58,409 nucleotides of DNA, taken from positions 1-58,409 of the forward strand of contig JARSSO010000043.1 of assembly GCA_029624765.1 (NCBI GenBank), given 5' to 3'. This DNA is from Candidatus Contendibacter sp. Its GTDB lineage: Bacteria > Pseudomonadota > Gammaproteobacteria > Competibacterales > Competibacteraceae. The notes under the pieces were generated by a model, which was not told where the DNA came from, made no database searches, and saw nothing but the letters and a program-made list of their open reading frames with translations. Position numbers and translations under genes: made by a program. Position 1 is the stretch's first letter. Each line of letters starts with the position of its first letter. Below, one piece after another: positions 10,221-20,906 of the stretch.

Positions 10221-13200
10221 TTACTCATCCTTCAGGCGGTCCATCCACGCCCGCTGCTGAAAGCCCGAAGCCTGAGTTTCGAGCAAAGGAAAGTCGGCTT
10301 TCAGCAGGCTGAGATCCAAGGCAGCCGCCGCCCGTTGATACTGCCGACCGGTATCCAATACCTGGAAGCAACTTTCAAATGCAATCTCTCGGCCCAGCAA
10401 ATAACGCTTGTCCTGCTGATAACGATGTCGATTAGCGATCCACCAAGCTCGAACCGCCTTTACATCGGGCAAGAAAGACTGCGCCAATTCCATGGAACCC
10501 AATAACTGGCTCTCGGAAGGATGGATAATCCTAGGACGGATCAATCCCTCGCTGATCAAATCAACTCCGGTAAGCAGGGTAAAAGCTTCTCCAGCGAAAC
10601 CGGCGCGTTCCGGAGAGCACATTAATTCAATCAGCCATGGAACCCACGCAATGTTATCACAAGCGCCAGCATTAGCCATCGCGGCATGAAGGCGATGATT
10701 GTGCTTCGCCACCACCGCGACCCAACGGTCAACTTCCTGACGGTCCGCCACTCGTAGTATCAATTGCAGAGCCTGTTGTTGCCGCAGTGGCATCGGACAC
10801 AAGGCAAAACCCTTAATAATCTCCAACGCTGTCTGGCGATTGCCAAGCAGAACAGCCGACCACGCCGCCCAAAAACGCTGATCTTCGTGCCTCGAACGCA
10901 GGCCACGCAGCAGGATAGGCATCAGGTTCGCATAACCGAGCTTACCGATAAGTTTGACGGCGATGACATTGAGATCGATATCCATATCATTGACCAGTCT
11001 TTCCAGAGAATTTTTGCAATCAATGTGATTTGCCATGGCAACCACCATTCCCAAACGGCGCCACCTGGCGAACCTAGAATTAAGCAGCGACTGAACTTTA
11101 CTCTTGGCCAACGAAGGCGATATCCAACCAAATGCCGATATAAAGCCCTGATCTATCCTTGGCCTGGCAAGAGTGATATCGATTACTCTACGTAATTGTT
11201 GCATCCGATTGTTTTTCAATGCGATGAAGGACGCCACGAACAGACGACCCGCCTTCCATTTTTCCACTGGCGAACTTTCTATCCTTCTCCAGAAATTCTC
11301 CGGGACTTCCGGAAGATATTCAAGGTAAGGTTTCAGATAGCTATCCATCTCGTAAAGATGATGAAACAAGGAATAGCGAGCGGTAGCCAAGGCATGGCGC
11401 ATTTGCCAGATTTCGGCAATTCTTTCGAAATACCACTCAAAGGTAACGGGCGATAAGACGATTAGGGAACGATCAGGTTCCGTTTCCTGTAAAGTGACTG
11501 GTTGCGGTTTTCCCCGCTTCGAGAGTGTGCCAGATCGGCTATGCTGATCCTGGTGGTCAAGGTCGGATTGTATCCTTTGGGTCGAAAGGATATTACGGGC
11601 GGTCAGAATCGTCGCCGAGGTAGGCTCGGGAAGTCGAACCGTCCGCTCATTTACCCGAGTTGCTGCCCCAGTGCCACGAACTGACTCGGGCAACGAAGAA
11701 ATCGGGATTTTCAGGGGCGTCTTATGTGTTGGAGCATGCAGCTCTCTTCGACGAAACAGCCAACCCCGGCTAACCGGTTGAGTCAATCCCGCAAGCGCGT
11801 TCATCGCGGACGCCAGAGATTGGTCCGTCTCTCGCGTGGATCTCAACAATCGCCGGGATCTCGGCAGAGTCGAGCGATCCGCGCTGGAAAAGGAATCCTC
11901 CTGGACCCTGGAACGCACCCGCTTCGGTACGAAGGGCCGGGGAACCGTGCTCCGTGCCTCATTACCCGCCAGGGTGGCGGCTCCAATCGCGCTTAGCCAT
12001 TCCCATTGCCGAAAACCTGGCGCCGCAATGGGAAAAAGCGCGGTCTGTGGTTCAAGCAGCGCTAATTCAATGGCAGCAGCGGCGCGCTGGAATTGTTGAC
12101 CATGAACCAGCACCTGCCAGCATACTTCCAGGCTAATCGGAAATCCCATCAGATAGGAGCGATTTTTCTTGTAGCGTCGCCGTTGTTGGCTCCACCACTG
12201 GTGGACGGACTTCGAGTCCGGGCAGGGTAGATACGAGGGATTCGTGGATTTTCTGTCCTCCGCCGGTTCCAACGAATCAGCCACCAACCTTTCCTTGGTC
12301 AAATCGACGCCGGTGATAAGACTGAGAGCGGCGCCGGCCGCTGGCGCGGCCGCACCGTCCATGCAACGAATCAGCCAGGGAATAGCGGAGGAGTCACCGA
12401 GAATGCCCAGGCCTCGAATCACAAGCGGTGTCAAGCGTTCGTCCAGGAGTAATTGCCGAATCCAGAGCCGAGCCGGTTCAAGGTTCATGGCGCGCGCCAG
12501 CAAGTCCACCGCATGTTGCTGGAAGACCGGATCGGCGTGGTGTTCGACAATCTGCTGCAAAACCTCCAGGCCGTTGCCATCGGCGAGCAAACCCGCCGAC
12601 CAGGCGGCCCAGAACCGCCAAGTTTCGTTAGCGTGAGTCAGATGTTGCCGCAAGACAGGTAGATAGCGTTGCAGTCGCAACTCCCCAACCAAGCGCAGGG
12701 CACGAGCGCGCAGGCGGAGACCGGAGTCCTTGAGCGCGGCATCCAGATAGCGACCGGGATCCACATGATGGAGACCACAGACGGTAATGCCAATATAGCG
12801 CAGCAGAGGCGACGAGGTTGAAGCCAGCAGATCACGGACCCGACTCCGCAGACAGTCGGGAGCGACCCAGCCCAAAGCGGCGATGAATTCATGAACGACA
12901 TCGGGCGTGGCGTTGACGTAATCGATTATTTGCTTGAAGGGCCCCTCATCGGGGTGGCTGACGGCGATAGCGGCAGTGGTGAAGAGAGCGCCCGGGTTAA
13001 GGTTCGCAGCCAAGTTGTCCCAACAGCATTTCCAACCCAGATCGCCAGCTTCGCGCAGCAAAGTGAGTTGTTGTTCCAGCCGACTGTCAAGCTCAGTCAA
13101 AGCGGGGAGAGTGGTCGTGGGGGCACGGGCTGCCTGGTCGCGTTCGAGCCAGAGCTTGGCGACGGTTTCGACACAGACTTGCAGGGTGTCCCGGACGTTA

Positions 13201-14426
13201 AGCAGGTCCTGCTGTTCAGCAACGGGCGCCTGAACGGCGAACAGCGGCATCCCAGTCTGAATCAGCGCCAGTTCGAGGGCGGCGGCGGCGCGCTGGCGCT
13301 GGTAGCCGTTGACCAGGACGTGCAGGCAATGATCGGGGGTGATGGGGCAACCGAGCAGGTAGCGGGTTCCTCGTTGGAAGCGGGTTTCGTTGGCTTGCCA
13401 CCAGGCGGTGATCGCATCCGGGTTGGGCCAAGGTAGACCGCGCATGGGGTCTTTGGGATTGGGGGAGTCGGTGGCCGTAGGCTGAGTCAGTTGGTATTCG
13501 ACCAGATCGATACCCGTGATCAGGGTGAAGGCTTCACCGGCCACCCGCGCCAGCTCAGGATGCTGGATTTGCGCGACCAGCCACGGGATTTGCCAAGGAT
13601 CACCCGCCGCGCCGACGCTGATAATGGCGTCGCGGGAATGCACGGCTTGGTCCTTGACCGTCTCCAGCCAGTGTTGCCGCTGAGAGTCCTTGAGGACGCG
13701 GGGGAGGAGAAGCAGGGCGTGTTGGCGCAATGGAGAGTCCGTCAGGGTAAATTCGCTCAGGACTTCGGTGGCTTGCTCGCGTTCGCCCATGCGGATGGCG
13801 GACCACGCGGCCCAGAAACGTTGGTCCGATAGCTCCGCGGTCAGGTATTGACGCAGGGCGGGCAGCAGGTCGAGGCGGCCGAGTTCTCCAGCCGCCTTTA
13901 GAGCATGGACACGAAGTTCGGGGACATCGCTTTGCAGGGCGGCGGTCAGGCAGTCACCAGCGTCGGCGCGGTGCTGAGCGCAAACAGCGAGGGCAATACG
14001 CTGGTGAAGGGGATTTGCCGCCGCCAGGAACTGGAGCAGGGGTTCCTTGATGTGGTCCAGCGGCAGCCAGCCCAGGGTTTCAATGACGGCGATGAGGGGC
14101 CGTTCGTCAGTTCCGATCAGTTCAATGAGAAAGTCACGCCAGTGTGGGGGCGCGGTTTCGCCAAAGGCGAGTACGGTGGCGGGGAACAGGTCGTCGAGTG
14201 CGTATTGGGGGCTGTTGAATCGCTGTTCGAGCAGGGACCAGGATTGGGTGCCGTGTTGGCGCAGGGCGTCCAGTTGCTGATGGAGCCGGCTGTCCAGACT
14301 GACCAGGTCGCGCAGGGAGAAACAGGGGGCGTCAATACCAATTTGGCGTCTTTTCCATAACGCCTTCGTTTCTTCAATGCAGTGCGTGGTTTCGTCCTTT
14401 ATACCGTTGAAGTGCGTGGCTGGCAT
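10221..14426 (-). CDS. Giant protein of three tandem HEAT-like (TIGR02270-like) modules
   Basis: 1401 residues with no signal peptide or membrane segment. Three copies of a roughly 400-residue module are visible. Each starts with an L-x-x-LDSRL-type helix (LVSLDSRLHQQLDALRQHG; LTELDSRLEQQLTLLREAG) and passes through HEAT-like helical pairs (LRVHALKAAGELGRLDLLPALR; LRARALRLVGELRLQRYLPVLR; LNVIAVKLIGKLGYANLMPILL). Each ends with RYLLGxxI...C.QVL..G.Q.QRAAAALEL.L. Module 3 is preceded by a Ser/Arg/Thr-rich linker (about 860-1010). The layout matches the uncharacterised TIGR02270 family, normally one module per protein; some members lie near type VI secretion loci, but no T6SS genes are visible here. 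Probably a protein-protein scaffold; function unknown. Confidence 0.72.
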   Translation of the reverse strand: MPATHFNGIKDETTHCIEETKALWKRRQIGIDAPCFSLRDLVSLDSRLHQQLDALRQHGTQSWSLLEQRFNSPQYALDDLFPATVLAFGETAPPHWRDFLIELIGTDERPLIAVIETLGWLPLDHIKEPLLQFLAAANPLHQRIALAVCAQHRADAGDCLTAALQSDVPELRVHALKAAGELGRLDLLPALRQYLTAELSDQRFWAAWSAIRMGEREQATEVLSEFTLTDSPLRQHALLLLPRVLKDSQRQHWLETVKDQAVHSRDAIISVGAAGDPWQIPWLVAQIQHPELARVAGEAFTLITGIDLVEYQLTQPTATDSPNPKDPMRGLPWPNPDAITAWWQANETRFQRGTRYLLGCPITPDHCLHVLVNGYQRQRAAAALELALIQTGMPLFAVQAPVAEQQDLLNVRDTLQVCVETVAKLWLERDQAARAPTTTLPALTELDSRLEQQLTLLREAGDLGWKCCWDNLAANLNPGALFTTAAIAVSHPDEGPFKQIIDYVNATPDVVHEFIAALGWVAPDCLRSRVRDLLASTSSPLLRYIGITVCGLHHVDPGRYLDAALKDSGLRLRARALRLVGELRLQRYLPVLRQHLTHANETWRFWAAWSAGLLADGNGLEVLQQIVEHHADPVFQQHAVDLLARAMNLEPARLWIRQLLLDERLTPLVIRGLGILGDSSAIPWLIRCMDGAAAPAAGAALSLITGVDLTKERLVADSLEPAEDRKSTNPSYLPCPDSKSVHQWWSQQRRRYKKNRSYLMGFPISLEVCWQVLVHGQQFQRAAAAIELALLEPQTALFPIAAPGFRQWEWLSAIGAATLAGNEARSTVPRPFVPKRVRSRVQEDSFSSADRSTLPRSRRLLRSTRETDQSLASAMNALAGLTQPVSRGWLFRRRELHAPTHKTPLKIPISSLPESVRGTGAATRVNERTVRLPEPTSATILTARNILSTQRIQSDLDHQDQHSRSGTLSKRGKPQPVTLQETEPDRSLIVLSPVTFEWYFERIAEIWQMRHALATARYSLFHHLYEMDSYLKPYLEYLPEVPENFWRRIESSPVEKWKAGRLFVASFIALKNNRMQQLRRVIDITLARPRIDQGFISAFGWISPSLAKSKVQSLLNSRFARWRRLGMVVAMANHIDCKNSLERLVNDMDIDLNVIAVKLIGKLGYANLMPILLRGLRSRHEDQRFWAAWSAVLLGNRQTALEIIKGFALCPMPLRQQQALQLILRVADRQEVDRWVAVVAKHNHRLHAAMANAGACDNIAWVPWLIELMCSPERAGFAGEAFTLLTGVDLISEGLIRPRIIHPSESQLLGSMELAQSFLPDVKAVRAWWIANRHRYQQDKRYLLGREIAFESCFQVLDTGRQYQRAAAALDLSLLKADFPLLETQASGFQQRAWMDRLKDE

Positions 14427-14531
14427 TGCGGGTTCCTTTGCCGGTTGGGAGGATTTCCCATTAAGACTAGCTCAAGACTCCTACAACTAAAACCCCCAAG
14501 TTGCATTGCGCAACCCAGGGGGGCCGTTCCG

Positions 14532-16475
14532 TCACTTCCGCAACACGTAAGTTCCCGGCGCATCGCAGATCGGGTAAAGCCCCCGTTCCGGTGCCCCCAT
14601 TCCGTGCGGCGAGACCTGATTCTCGGCCGAATGCTGGACCAGCCAGGCCTGCCAGGCCGGCCACCAGGACCCTTTCTGCTTGGGCGTGGTGGCGTGCCAG
14701 GTATCGGGATCAATATAACGATCCTGGTCGGTGCGGGACGCCATCTGATAGGTACGCCGACCGTGCCCCGGCTCGCTGACGATGCCAGCGTTATGGCCGC
14801 CGCTGGTCAACAGGAAGGTGACTTCATCGGCATCCGCCAGCAGGTTGATCTTGTACACCGAGCGCCACGGCGCGACGTGATCCTGCTCGGTGGCGACGGT
14901 GAAGATCGGCGCGCGAATATCGGTGATGGCGATGGAGCGCCCGTTGACCTTGTAATGGCCGGTGGCGAGCTCGTTGCCGAGGAAGATGTGACGCAGGTAC
15001 TCGGAATGCATGCGGAAGGGCATTCGGGTCTGATCGGCGTTCCATGCCATCAGGTCGTTGAGCGTCTGACGCTTGCCCAGCAGATAATCGTGAACCAGCC
15101 GCGACCAGATCAGATCGTTGGAGCGCAACAACTGAAACGCACCCACCATTTGGTCGGCGTCCAGATAACCCTGGTCCCACATCATGTCTTCCAGGAAGGC
15201 GACCTGGCTTTCGTTGATGAACAAGAGCAATTCGCCGGCCTCGGTGAAATCGGTCTGGGCGGCAAACAGGGTTATGGTCTTGACGCGATTGTCGCCGTCG
15301 CGGGCCATGGCGGCGGCGGTGATGGTCAGCATGGTGCCGCCCAGGCAATAGCCGACCGTATGAACCTTGCGCCCCGGCAAAATCGTCGAAATGGCGTCGA
15401 ACGCCGCCATGACCCCTTGCTGGCGATAGTCCTCCATGCCCAGGTCGCGATCCTCGGCGGTGGGATTCTTCCAGGAGATGATGAAAACGGTATGCCCCTG
15501 CTGGACCAGGTATCGAACCATCGAGTTATGGGGCGACAGATCGAGGATGTAGTACTTCATGATCCAGGCGGGCACGATCAAGATCGGCTCGGCGTAGACC
15601 TGGGGCGTAGCGGGCTGGTATTGAATCAACTCGATCAGATGGTTACGGAAGACGACCTTGCCCGGTGTGACCGCCACGTCGCGGCCGACCACGAACTGTT
15701 GCTCCGTCTCGGCGCTCAGCGATTTGCCAGCGATGGTTTTTTCCATGTCGGCCATGAAATTGTTCCAGCCGCGCACCAAGTTCTGGCCACCTTCCTCCAT
15801 GGTCGCCCTAAGAATCTCGGGGTTGGTGAGCGGTGCGTTCGACGGCGAGAACATGTCGAGAATCTGCCGGGTCACGAAGGAAACGATGGCTTCGTTCTGC
15901 TTGCTGACGCCCCGGTTGCGGGTGGTGGCGTTGTACCACCACTGCTGCGTCAGCAAAAAAGATTGATAAATCAGGTTGTACGGCCATTGCCGCCAGCCCT
16001 GGTCGTCGAACCGGTGATCTTGCGGCAGCGGTTCGATACAAGGCGGCGTATTCGGATTCTGGCCGGATTTGAAGGCGTAAAGCATCATCCGTACCATCTT
16101 GCGGACGGCTTTCTCGTTCAATAACGCCTGTTTGCCCGGCGCCAGGCCGAGATGCATCAGCCAGTCGAAATAAGCCATCGCTATTACGGCGGGCGAGATG
16201 CCGCCGTTGCCGCGCGCCAGGTTGGCGTTGACCATTCGGTCGATGGTTTCGGGGATGTGCGTGCCGAGGAACGAGCGTTCGATACCATAGGCGCGGTGCG
16301 CCGAGGACGATTGGCCGGACGGACCGTCCAAAATCGGGATGGTGGATTTGAGGGACGCGGGTTTGGTGACCGCTTCGGGCGTCGGAGCCCCGGCGGCGGG
16401 CGCGGCCGAAGCGGATTCATTACTGGTGGCCGTTGCGGCGGTCACGGCTGGAGCGGGTTGATTGACGTTTGACAT
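14532..16475 (-). CDS. phaC: Class I poly(R)-hydroxyalkanoate synthase
   Basis: Polymerises (R)-3-hydroxyacyl-CoA into storage polyester at the granule surface. 647 residues from the ATG at 16475, which has TGGAGG about 9 bases upstream; the longer frame lacks such a site. The N-terminal 60 residues are Ala/Pro-rich and low complexity. The alpha/beta-hydrolase core carries the lipase-like box GYCLGG with nucleophile Cys about 377, the Asp in ATEQDHVAPW and the His in TSGGHNAGIV. PHA-synthase signatures such as ILIVPAWIMKYYILDLSPHNS are clear. It stands 53 bases from paaK on the same strand. No phaB, phaP or phaR is adjacent; the only thiolase is at 5.8 kb. Confidence 0.95.
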   Translation of the reverse strand: MSNVNQPAPAVTAATATSNESASAAPAAGAPTPEAVTKPASLKSTIPILDGPSGQSSSAHRAYGIERSFLGTHIPETIDRMVNANLARGNGGISPAVIAMAYFDWLMHLGLAPGKQALLNEKAVRKMVRMMLYAFKSGQNPNTPPCIEPLPQDHRFDDQGWRQWPYNLIYQSFLLTQQWWYNATTRNRGVSKQNEAIVSFVTRQILDMFSPSNAPLTNPEILRATMEEGGQNLVRGWNNFMADMEKTIAGKSLSAETEQQFVVGRDVAVTPGKVVFRNHLIELIQYQPATPQVYAEPILIVPAWIMKYYILDLSPHNSMVRYLVQQGHTVFIISWKNPTAEDRDLGMEDYRQQGVMAAFDAISTILPGRKVHTVGYCLGGTMLTITAAAMARDGDNRVKTITLFAAQTDFTEAGELLLFINESQVAFLEDMMWDQGYLDADQMVGAFQLLRSNDLIWSRLVHDYLLGKRQTLNDLMAWNADQTRMPFRMHSEYLRHIFLGNELATGHYKVNGRSIAITDIRAPIFTVATEQDHVAPWRSVYKINLLADADEVTFLLTSGGHNAGIVSEPGHGRRTYQMASRTDQDRYIDPDTWHATTPKQKGSWWPAWQAWLVQHSAENQVSPHGMGAPERGLYPICDAPGTYVLRK

Positions 16476-16527
16476 GACTGCATACCTCCAAAAGCGCAAG
16501 GCTCAGGGCGCAGGATAGGAGACAGCG

Positions 16528-17838
16528 TTATCTTTCCTTGTGTTTGCGATGGTCGATCACTCGCACCGCCTTGCCCTCGGAACGGGGCAGGTCGCCGGTG
16601 CGCTTGACCACGACGCGGGCGGTGACGCCGATGAAGTCCTTGATGTCCTTTTGCGCCTTGTGCGCGACTCGATCCATGGCTTCCTGTCCCTGGGCGACCA
16701 GCGGGGGACTTCCCTCGACGTTGACCGTCAACAGATCGAGATTGCCTTCGCGGGCAACCTCCAGTTGATAGAAGGGCGACAGGGTTTCGGTCTGCATCAG
16801 GATCGCTTCGACCTGCGAGGGAAACACGTTGACGCCGCGAATGATCAGCATGTCGTCGGTGCGGCCGGTGACGCGCTTCATGCGGACGTGGGTGCGGCCA
16901 CAGCGGCAGGGCGCGGGATTGAGCACCGATACGTCGCGGGTGCGGTAGCGGATGACCGGAAAGGCTTCCTTGGTCAGGGAGGTGATGACGATCTCGCCAG
17001 CCTCGCCGTAGGGAATCGGCTGGCCGGTATTCACGTCCACCGCCTCGATCAGGAAATGATCCTCGAACACATGCAGGCCGTTCTTGGCCTCGATGCACTC
17101 GATGGCGACGCCGGGACCGATGACTTCCGACAGCCCGTAGATATCCACCGCGTCGATGCCCAGGCGCGATTCCAGTTCGTAGCGCATCTCCTCGGTCCAT
17201 GGTTCGGCGCCGAAAATGCCGACCTTGAGCGGCAGTTTGCGCAGATCCACGTTCATGGTCTCGGCGGCCTCGGCCAGATTGAGCGCGTAGGAGGGCGTGC
17301 AGGACAAACCGGTCGGCTCGAAGTCCTGGATCAGCATGATTTGCCGCTGGGTCTGGCCGCCGGAAATCGGCGTGACCATCACGCCCAGTTCCTCGGCGCC
17401 GTAATGCAGGCCCAACCCGCCGGTGAACAGGCCATAGCCGTAGGCATTGTGCAACCGGTCGCCCGCGCGCATTCCGGCGGCGGCCAGACTGCGGGCCATC
17501 ACCCGCGCCCATGTGCGGATGTCGCGCCGGGTGTAGCCCACCACGGTCGGCTTGCCGGTGGTGCCGGACGAGGCGTGAATGCGCACCACCTGGTCGGTGG
17601 GCACGGCGAACATGCCGAAGGGATAGTTTTCGCGCAGGTTTTCCTTCTTGGTGAACGGCAACAGGCGCACGTCGGCCACCGATTGAATGTGACGCGGCTT
17701 GACGCCCAGTTCGTCCATGGCGTCGCGATAATACTTGACCGTTTGGTAACAACGCTCGACGGTGGCGCGCAGCCGGTTGAGTTGCAGCGCCTGCAATTCC
17801 TCGCGGGGAAGGGTTTCCTGGTCGATGTCCAGAATCAT
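16528..17838 (-). CDS. paaK: Phenylacetate--CoA ligase
   Basis: Adenylate-forming ligase that activates phenylacetate or another aryl-acetate to the CoA thioester using ATP. 436 residues, the usual PaaK length. Motifs: AMP-binding [46 protein letters not shown], and the C-terminal domain entry [20 protein letters not shown]. It is the last gene of the minus-strand run livG-livF-CBS/ACT-paaK. With the indolepyruvate oxidoreductase genes iorA/iorB upstream it fits an aryl-acid pathway in which the CoA ester can arise by oxidative decarboxylation of aryl-pyruvates or by direct ligation. Confidence 0.93.
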   Translation of the reverse strand: MILDIDQETLPREELQALQLNRLRATVERCYQTVKYYRDAMDELGVKPRHIQSVADVRLLPFTKKENLRENYPFGMFAVPTDQVVRIHASSGTTGKPTVVGYTRRDIRTWARVMARSLAAAGMRAGDRLHNAYGYGLFTGGLGLHYGAEELGVMVTPISGGQTQRQIMLIQDFEPTGLSCTPSYALNLAEAAETMNVDLRKLPLKVGIFGAEPWTEEMRYELESRLGIDAVDIYGLSEVIGPGVAIECIEAKNGLHVFEDHFLIEAVDVNTGQPIPYGEAGEIVITSLTKEAFPVIRYRTRDVSVLNPAPCRCGRTHVRMKRVTGRTDDMLIIRGVNVFPSQVEAILMQTETLSPFYQLEVAREGNLDLLTVNVEGSPPLVAQGQEAMDRVAHKAQKDIKDFIGVTARVVVKRTGDLPRSEGKAVRVIDHRKHKER

Positions 17839-17867
17839 GGAGTCGTTCTCGGGGGTGGGAATGGCAA

Positions 17868-18536
17868 TCAGGGGTTGGCGGCCGGGGGCGGCAGGGTTTC
17901 GGTCAACAAATCATAGCCGAGGTCACGCAACCGCCGGTTCAGGGCGCGTGGATCGTCGGCCCGGTAGCGCACGACAGCGACCCGCAGGCCGGTCTGATCG
18001 GGATGCAGCGGCGACACCACGGTGGCGATGTAACCGCCAGCCTCGTTGATGGCGGCCAGCAATCGGCCCAGTTGCCCGGTGGTGTCGGGCAGATGCACCG
18101 CGATGCGGGTGGCGTCCGCCATCAGGCAGCCGGTGATGTCAAGAAAGAAGTCCAGCACGTCCTCGTGCGTCAGGATGCCCACCAGCTTGCTCCCCGCTTC
18201 GACGACGGGCAGGCAGCCGATCTTTTCCTGCCGCAGCAGGCGGGCGGCTTCCTCGACCAGGGTATCGGGGGCGCAGGTGATGACCTGGGCGCGCATGATC
18301 CTGGCGGCGGTAAGCTTGCCGAGCAGGTAGTTGACCTCGCCGACCGACAGGGTGGTGATCGGGGAGGGCGCGACGCGCTCAAGATCGTGGGATGTCACCA
18401 GCCCCACCAGATGGCCGTCGCGGACCACGGGGAGATGGCGGATGTGACGATCCCGCATCAGCGCCGCCAACTGGGTTACGCGGGCATCCTCGGCGACCTG
18501 CACCACCGCGCGCGTCATGATTCGGTCCACGTACAT
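17868..18536 (-). CDS. CBS-pair plus ACT domain regulatory protein
   Basis: 222 residues, cytoplasmic. Two CBS domains (about 1-55 [14 protein letters not shown]...[18 protein letters not shown] and 78-135 [22 protein letters not shown]...[12 protein letters not shown]) are followed by an ACT-type domain (about 143-210, [26 protein letters not shown]). This architecture binds adenine nucleotides and a small effector such as an amino acid (family knowledge), and resembles AcuB-like proteins. It lies between livF (10 bases) and paaK (29 bases) and so may report nucleotide or amino-acid status to the transporter or ligase. AGGGGG precedes the ATG. Confidence 0.83.
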   Translation of the reverse strand: MYVDRIMTRAVVQVAEDARVTQLAALMRDRHIRHLPVVRDGHLVGLVTSHDLERVAPSPITTLSVGEVNYLLGKLTAARIMRAQVITCAPDTLVEEAARLLRQEKIGCLPVVEAGSKLVGILTHEDVLDFFLDITGCLMADATRIAVHLPDTTGQLGRLLAAINEAGGYIATVVSPLHPDQTGLRVAVVRYRADDPRALNRRLRDLGYDLLTETLPPPAANP

Positions 18537-18546
18537 GATTTACCCC

Positions 18547-19294
18547 CTAATATCCCAGATACGCCCGGCGCACGTCATCGTCGGCCAGCAGTTCGGCCGC
18601 TGGGGCGGTCTTGGCGATGCGGCCGGTTTCAAGAATATAGCCGCGTTGGGCAATCGCCAAGGCGGCGCGGGCATTTTGCTCGACCAGCAGGATGGTCACG
18701 CCCCGGCGGTTGAGTTCGACGATCACCCGGAAGATTTCCTCGACCAGCAGCGGCGCCAATCCCATCGAGGGTTCGTCCAGCAGCAACAGACGCGGGCGGC
18801 CGAGCAGGGCGCGACCGATGGCCAGCATTTGTTGCTGGCCACCGGACAGGGTGCCGGCCAGTTGCCCGCGGCGTTCGGCGAGGATCGGAAACAGGGTATA
18901 GACATGCTCCATTTCTTCCCGCACCCACTGGGGATCGTGGTGTTGGCGGTAGGCGCCCAGCCGCAAGTTGTCCTCAACGCTGAGCGGCGCGAAGACCTGA
19001 CGGCCCTCGGGGACCTGGCAGACGCCGGCAGCGACGATGCGATGCGGTGGCCAGCGGGTGATATCCTGGCCGGCAAAGCGGATAGAGCCGCCGCTGGCGG
19101 GGTGCAAACCGGACAGGGTGTGAAGCAGGGTGGTTTTACCCGCGCCGTTGCCGCCGACCAGCGCGACCAGTTCGCCGGCATGGACGCTCAGGTCCGCCGC
19201 GTGAATGGCGCGGACCGGGCCGTAGTCGCTGCTCAGGCCCGTTACCCGCAACAAGGGTTCCTCGGCTACGGAATTCCGCTGGCCGGCCACCGAT

Positions 19295-19305
<11 letters not shown>
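18547..19305 (-). CDS. livF: Branched-chain amino acid ABC transporter, ATP-binding protein LivF
   Basis: One of the two ATPases of a LivKHMGF-type importer. The start is the ATG at 19305 (MPSESVAG), which has GAGGAG 9 bases upstream and overlaps the end of livG by 11 bases; the longer frame to 19392 is antisense-like arginine-rich sequence. 252 residues. Walker A GGNGAGKTTLL, signature LSGGQQQMLAIGRALLGRP, Walker B LLLLDEPSMGL and the LivF ending (RGYILETGRI, DVRRAYLGY) are present. The extra N-terminal 15 residues before LLRVTGL are poorly conserved. Confidence 0.94.
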
Positions 19306-20070
<765 letters not shown>

Positions 20071-20074
<4 letters not shown>

Positions 20075-20871
20075 TTAGCCACCTCGATTTTGAACAGCTC
20101 GTTTTTGAACTGGTCAAGCGTCATTGGCGCGAAGTTTGTTCCACCGCTGTTTCGATTTCTATTGTCTCTTTGGCCCAAGGCAATTTCCAAATCGGCGGCA
20201 TTTCCACTTCTCGGGCGTACTATGAGATACAAGCCAACTCCAGCGAGATTGTAAGTCCGATAAGCACTGTTTAATAAATCAGCCTGGCTGACCAAAGTTC
20301 CGCTATTAAAGTTTTTCATAATCTCATTACGCTCATCATCGTTGAAATGGTTGCTGATCTTGATATTTTCCAAGCGCCAGCCTTCATTGGATCCAGTACC
20401 GGTAATGATTGGCTTTGCGGGAGGGAGCGTCCTTGATCCAGTTGGGGGCGCTTGAGTTTTAATTCCCGGTTTTGAGATTGCCCGCTCTTCGCTTAAGATG
20501 GTTTGCAAATTCCTGGCAAGCCGTAAATTTTCCTCCAAGTCATTTTTTTCCTTGGTAATCGCTTCGATCTTGGTGCGTATATTCTTGATATCCGCCCGGA
20601 TCTCTATAGCTTGTACTCTATATTTTTCTGAATCTGGCAAACTGGAAAGCTTCTGTTCCTGTTCCTCCAGTTTCATCTGGACGGTATAAGCCTTTTCTTG
20701 TCTGGCCTTGGCATCAGCCAATTTTTTCTCCAATTCAGCCACTCGATTATTTAACTCCTGCAAATTGGTTTGAGCATATGAGGGCCTCATTAAACCCGCA
20801 ACGGTTGGCAGGGCGATTAATAACCCGATTACCAGGATAAAAAAATATTTCTTACTGGCGACATGATTCAC
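20071..20871 (-). CDS. Exported coiled-coil protein of unknown function
   Basis: 266 residues, noticeably more AT-rich than livG beside it. A signal peptide or N-terminal membrane anchor covers residues 8-34 (FFILVIGLLIALPTVAG, possible cleavage after YAQ). A long charged coiled coil follows (about 36-120, LQELNNRVAELEKKLADAKAR). After a Pro/Thr-rich linker, the last 100 residues form a compact alpha/beta domain (GWRLENIKISNHF...LLNSAYRTYNLAGVGLYLIVRP). That domain faintly recalls the POTRA domain of two-partner secretion porins; this is a weak impression. It lies 35 bases after the Ser/Thr kinase gene and overlaps the livG start. No function is assigned. Confidence 0.65.
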
Positions 20872-20906
20872 GAATTTATCCTTTCCGACTCAATTTGGAA
20901 GACAGC

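Noticed and set aside
14382..16124. Open frame of 580 codons on the plus strand opposite phaC
   Set aside because: Gly/Asp/His-rich antisense shadow; phaC on the minus strand has all catalytic residues.
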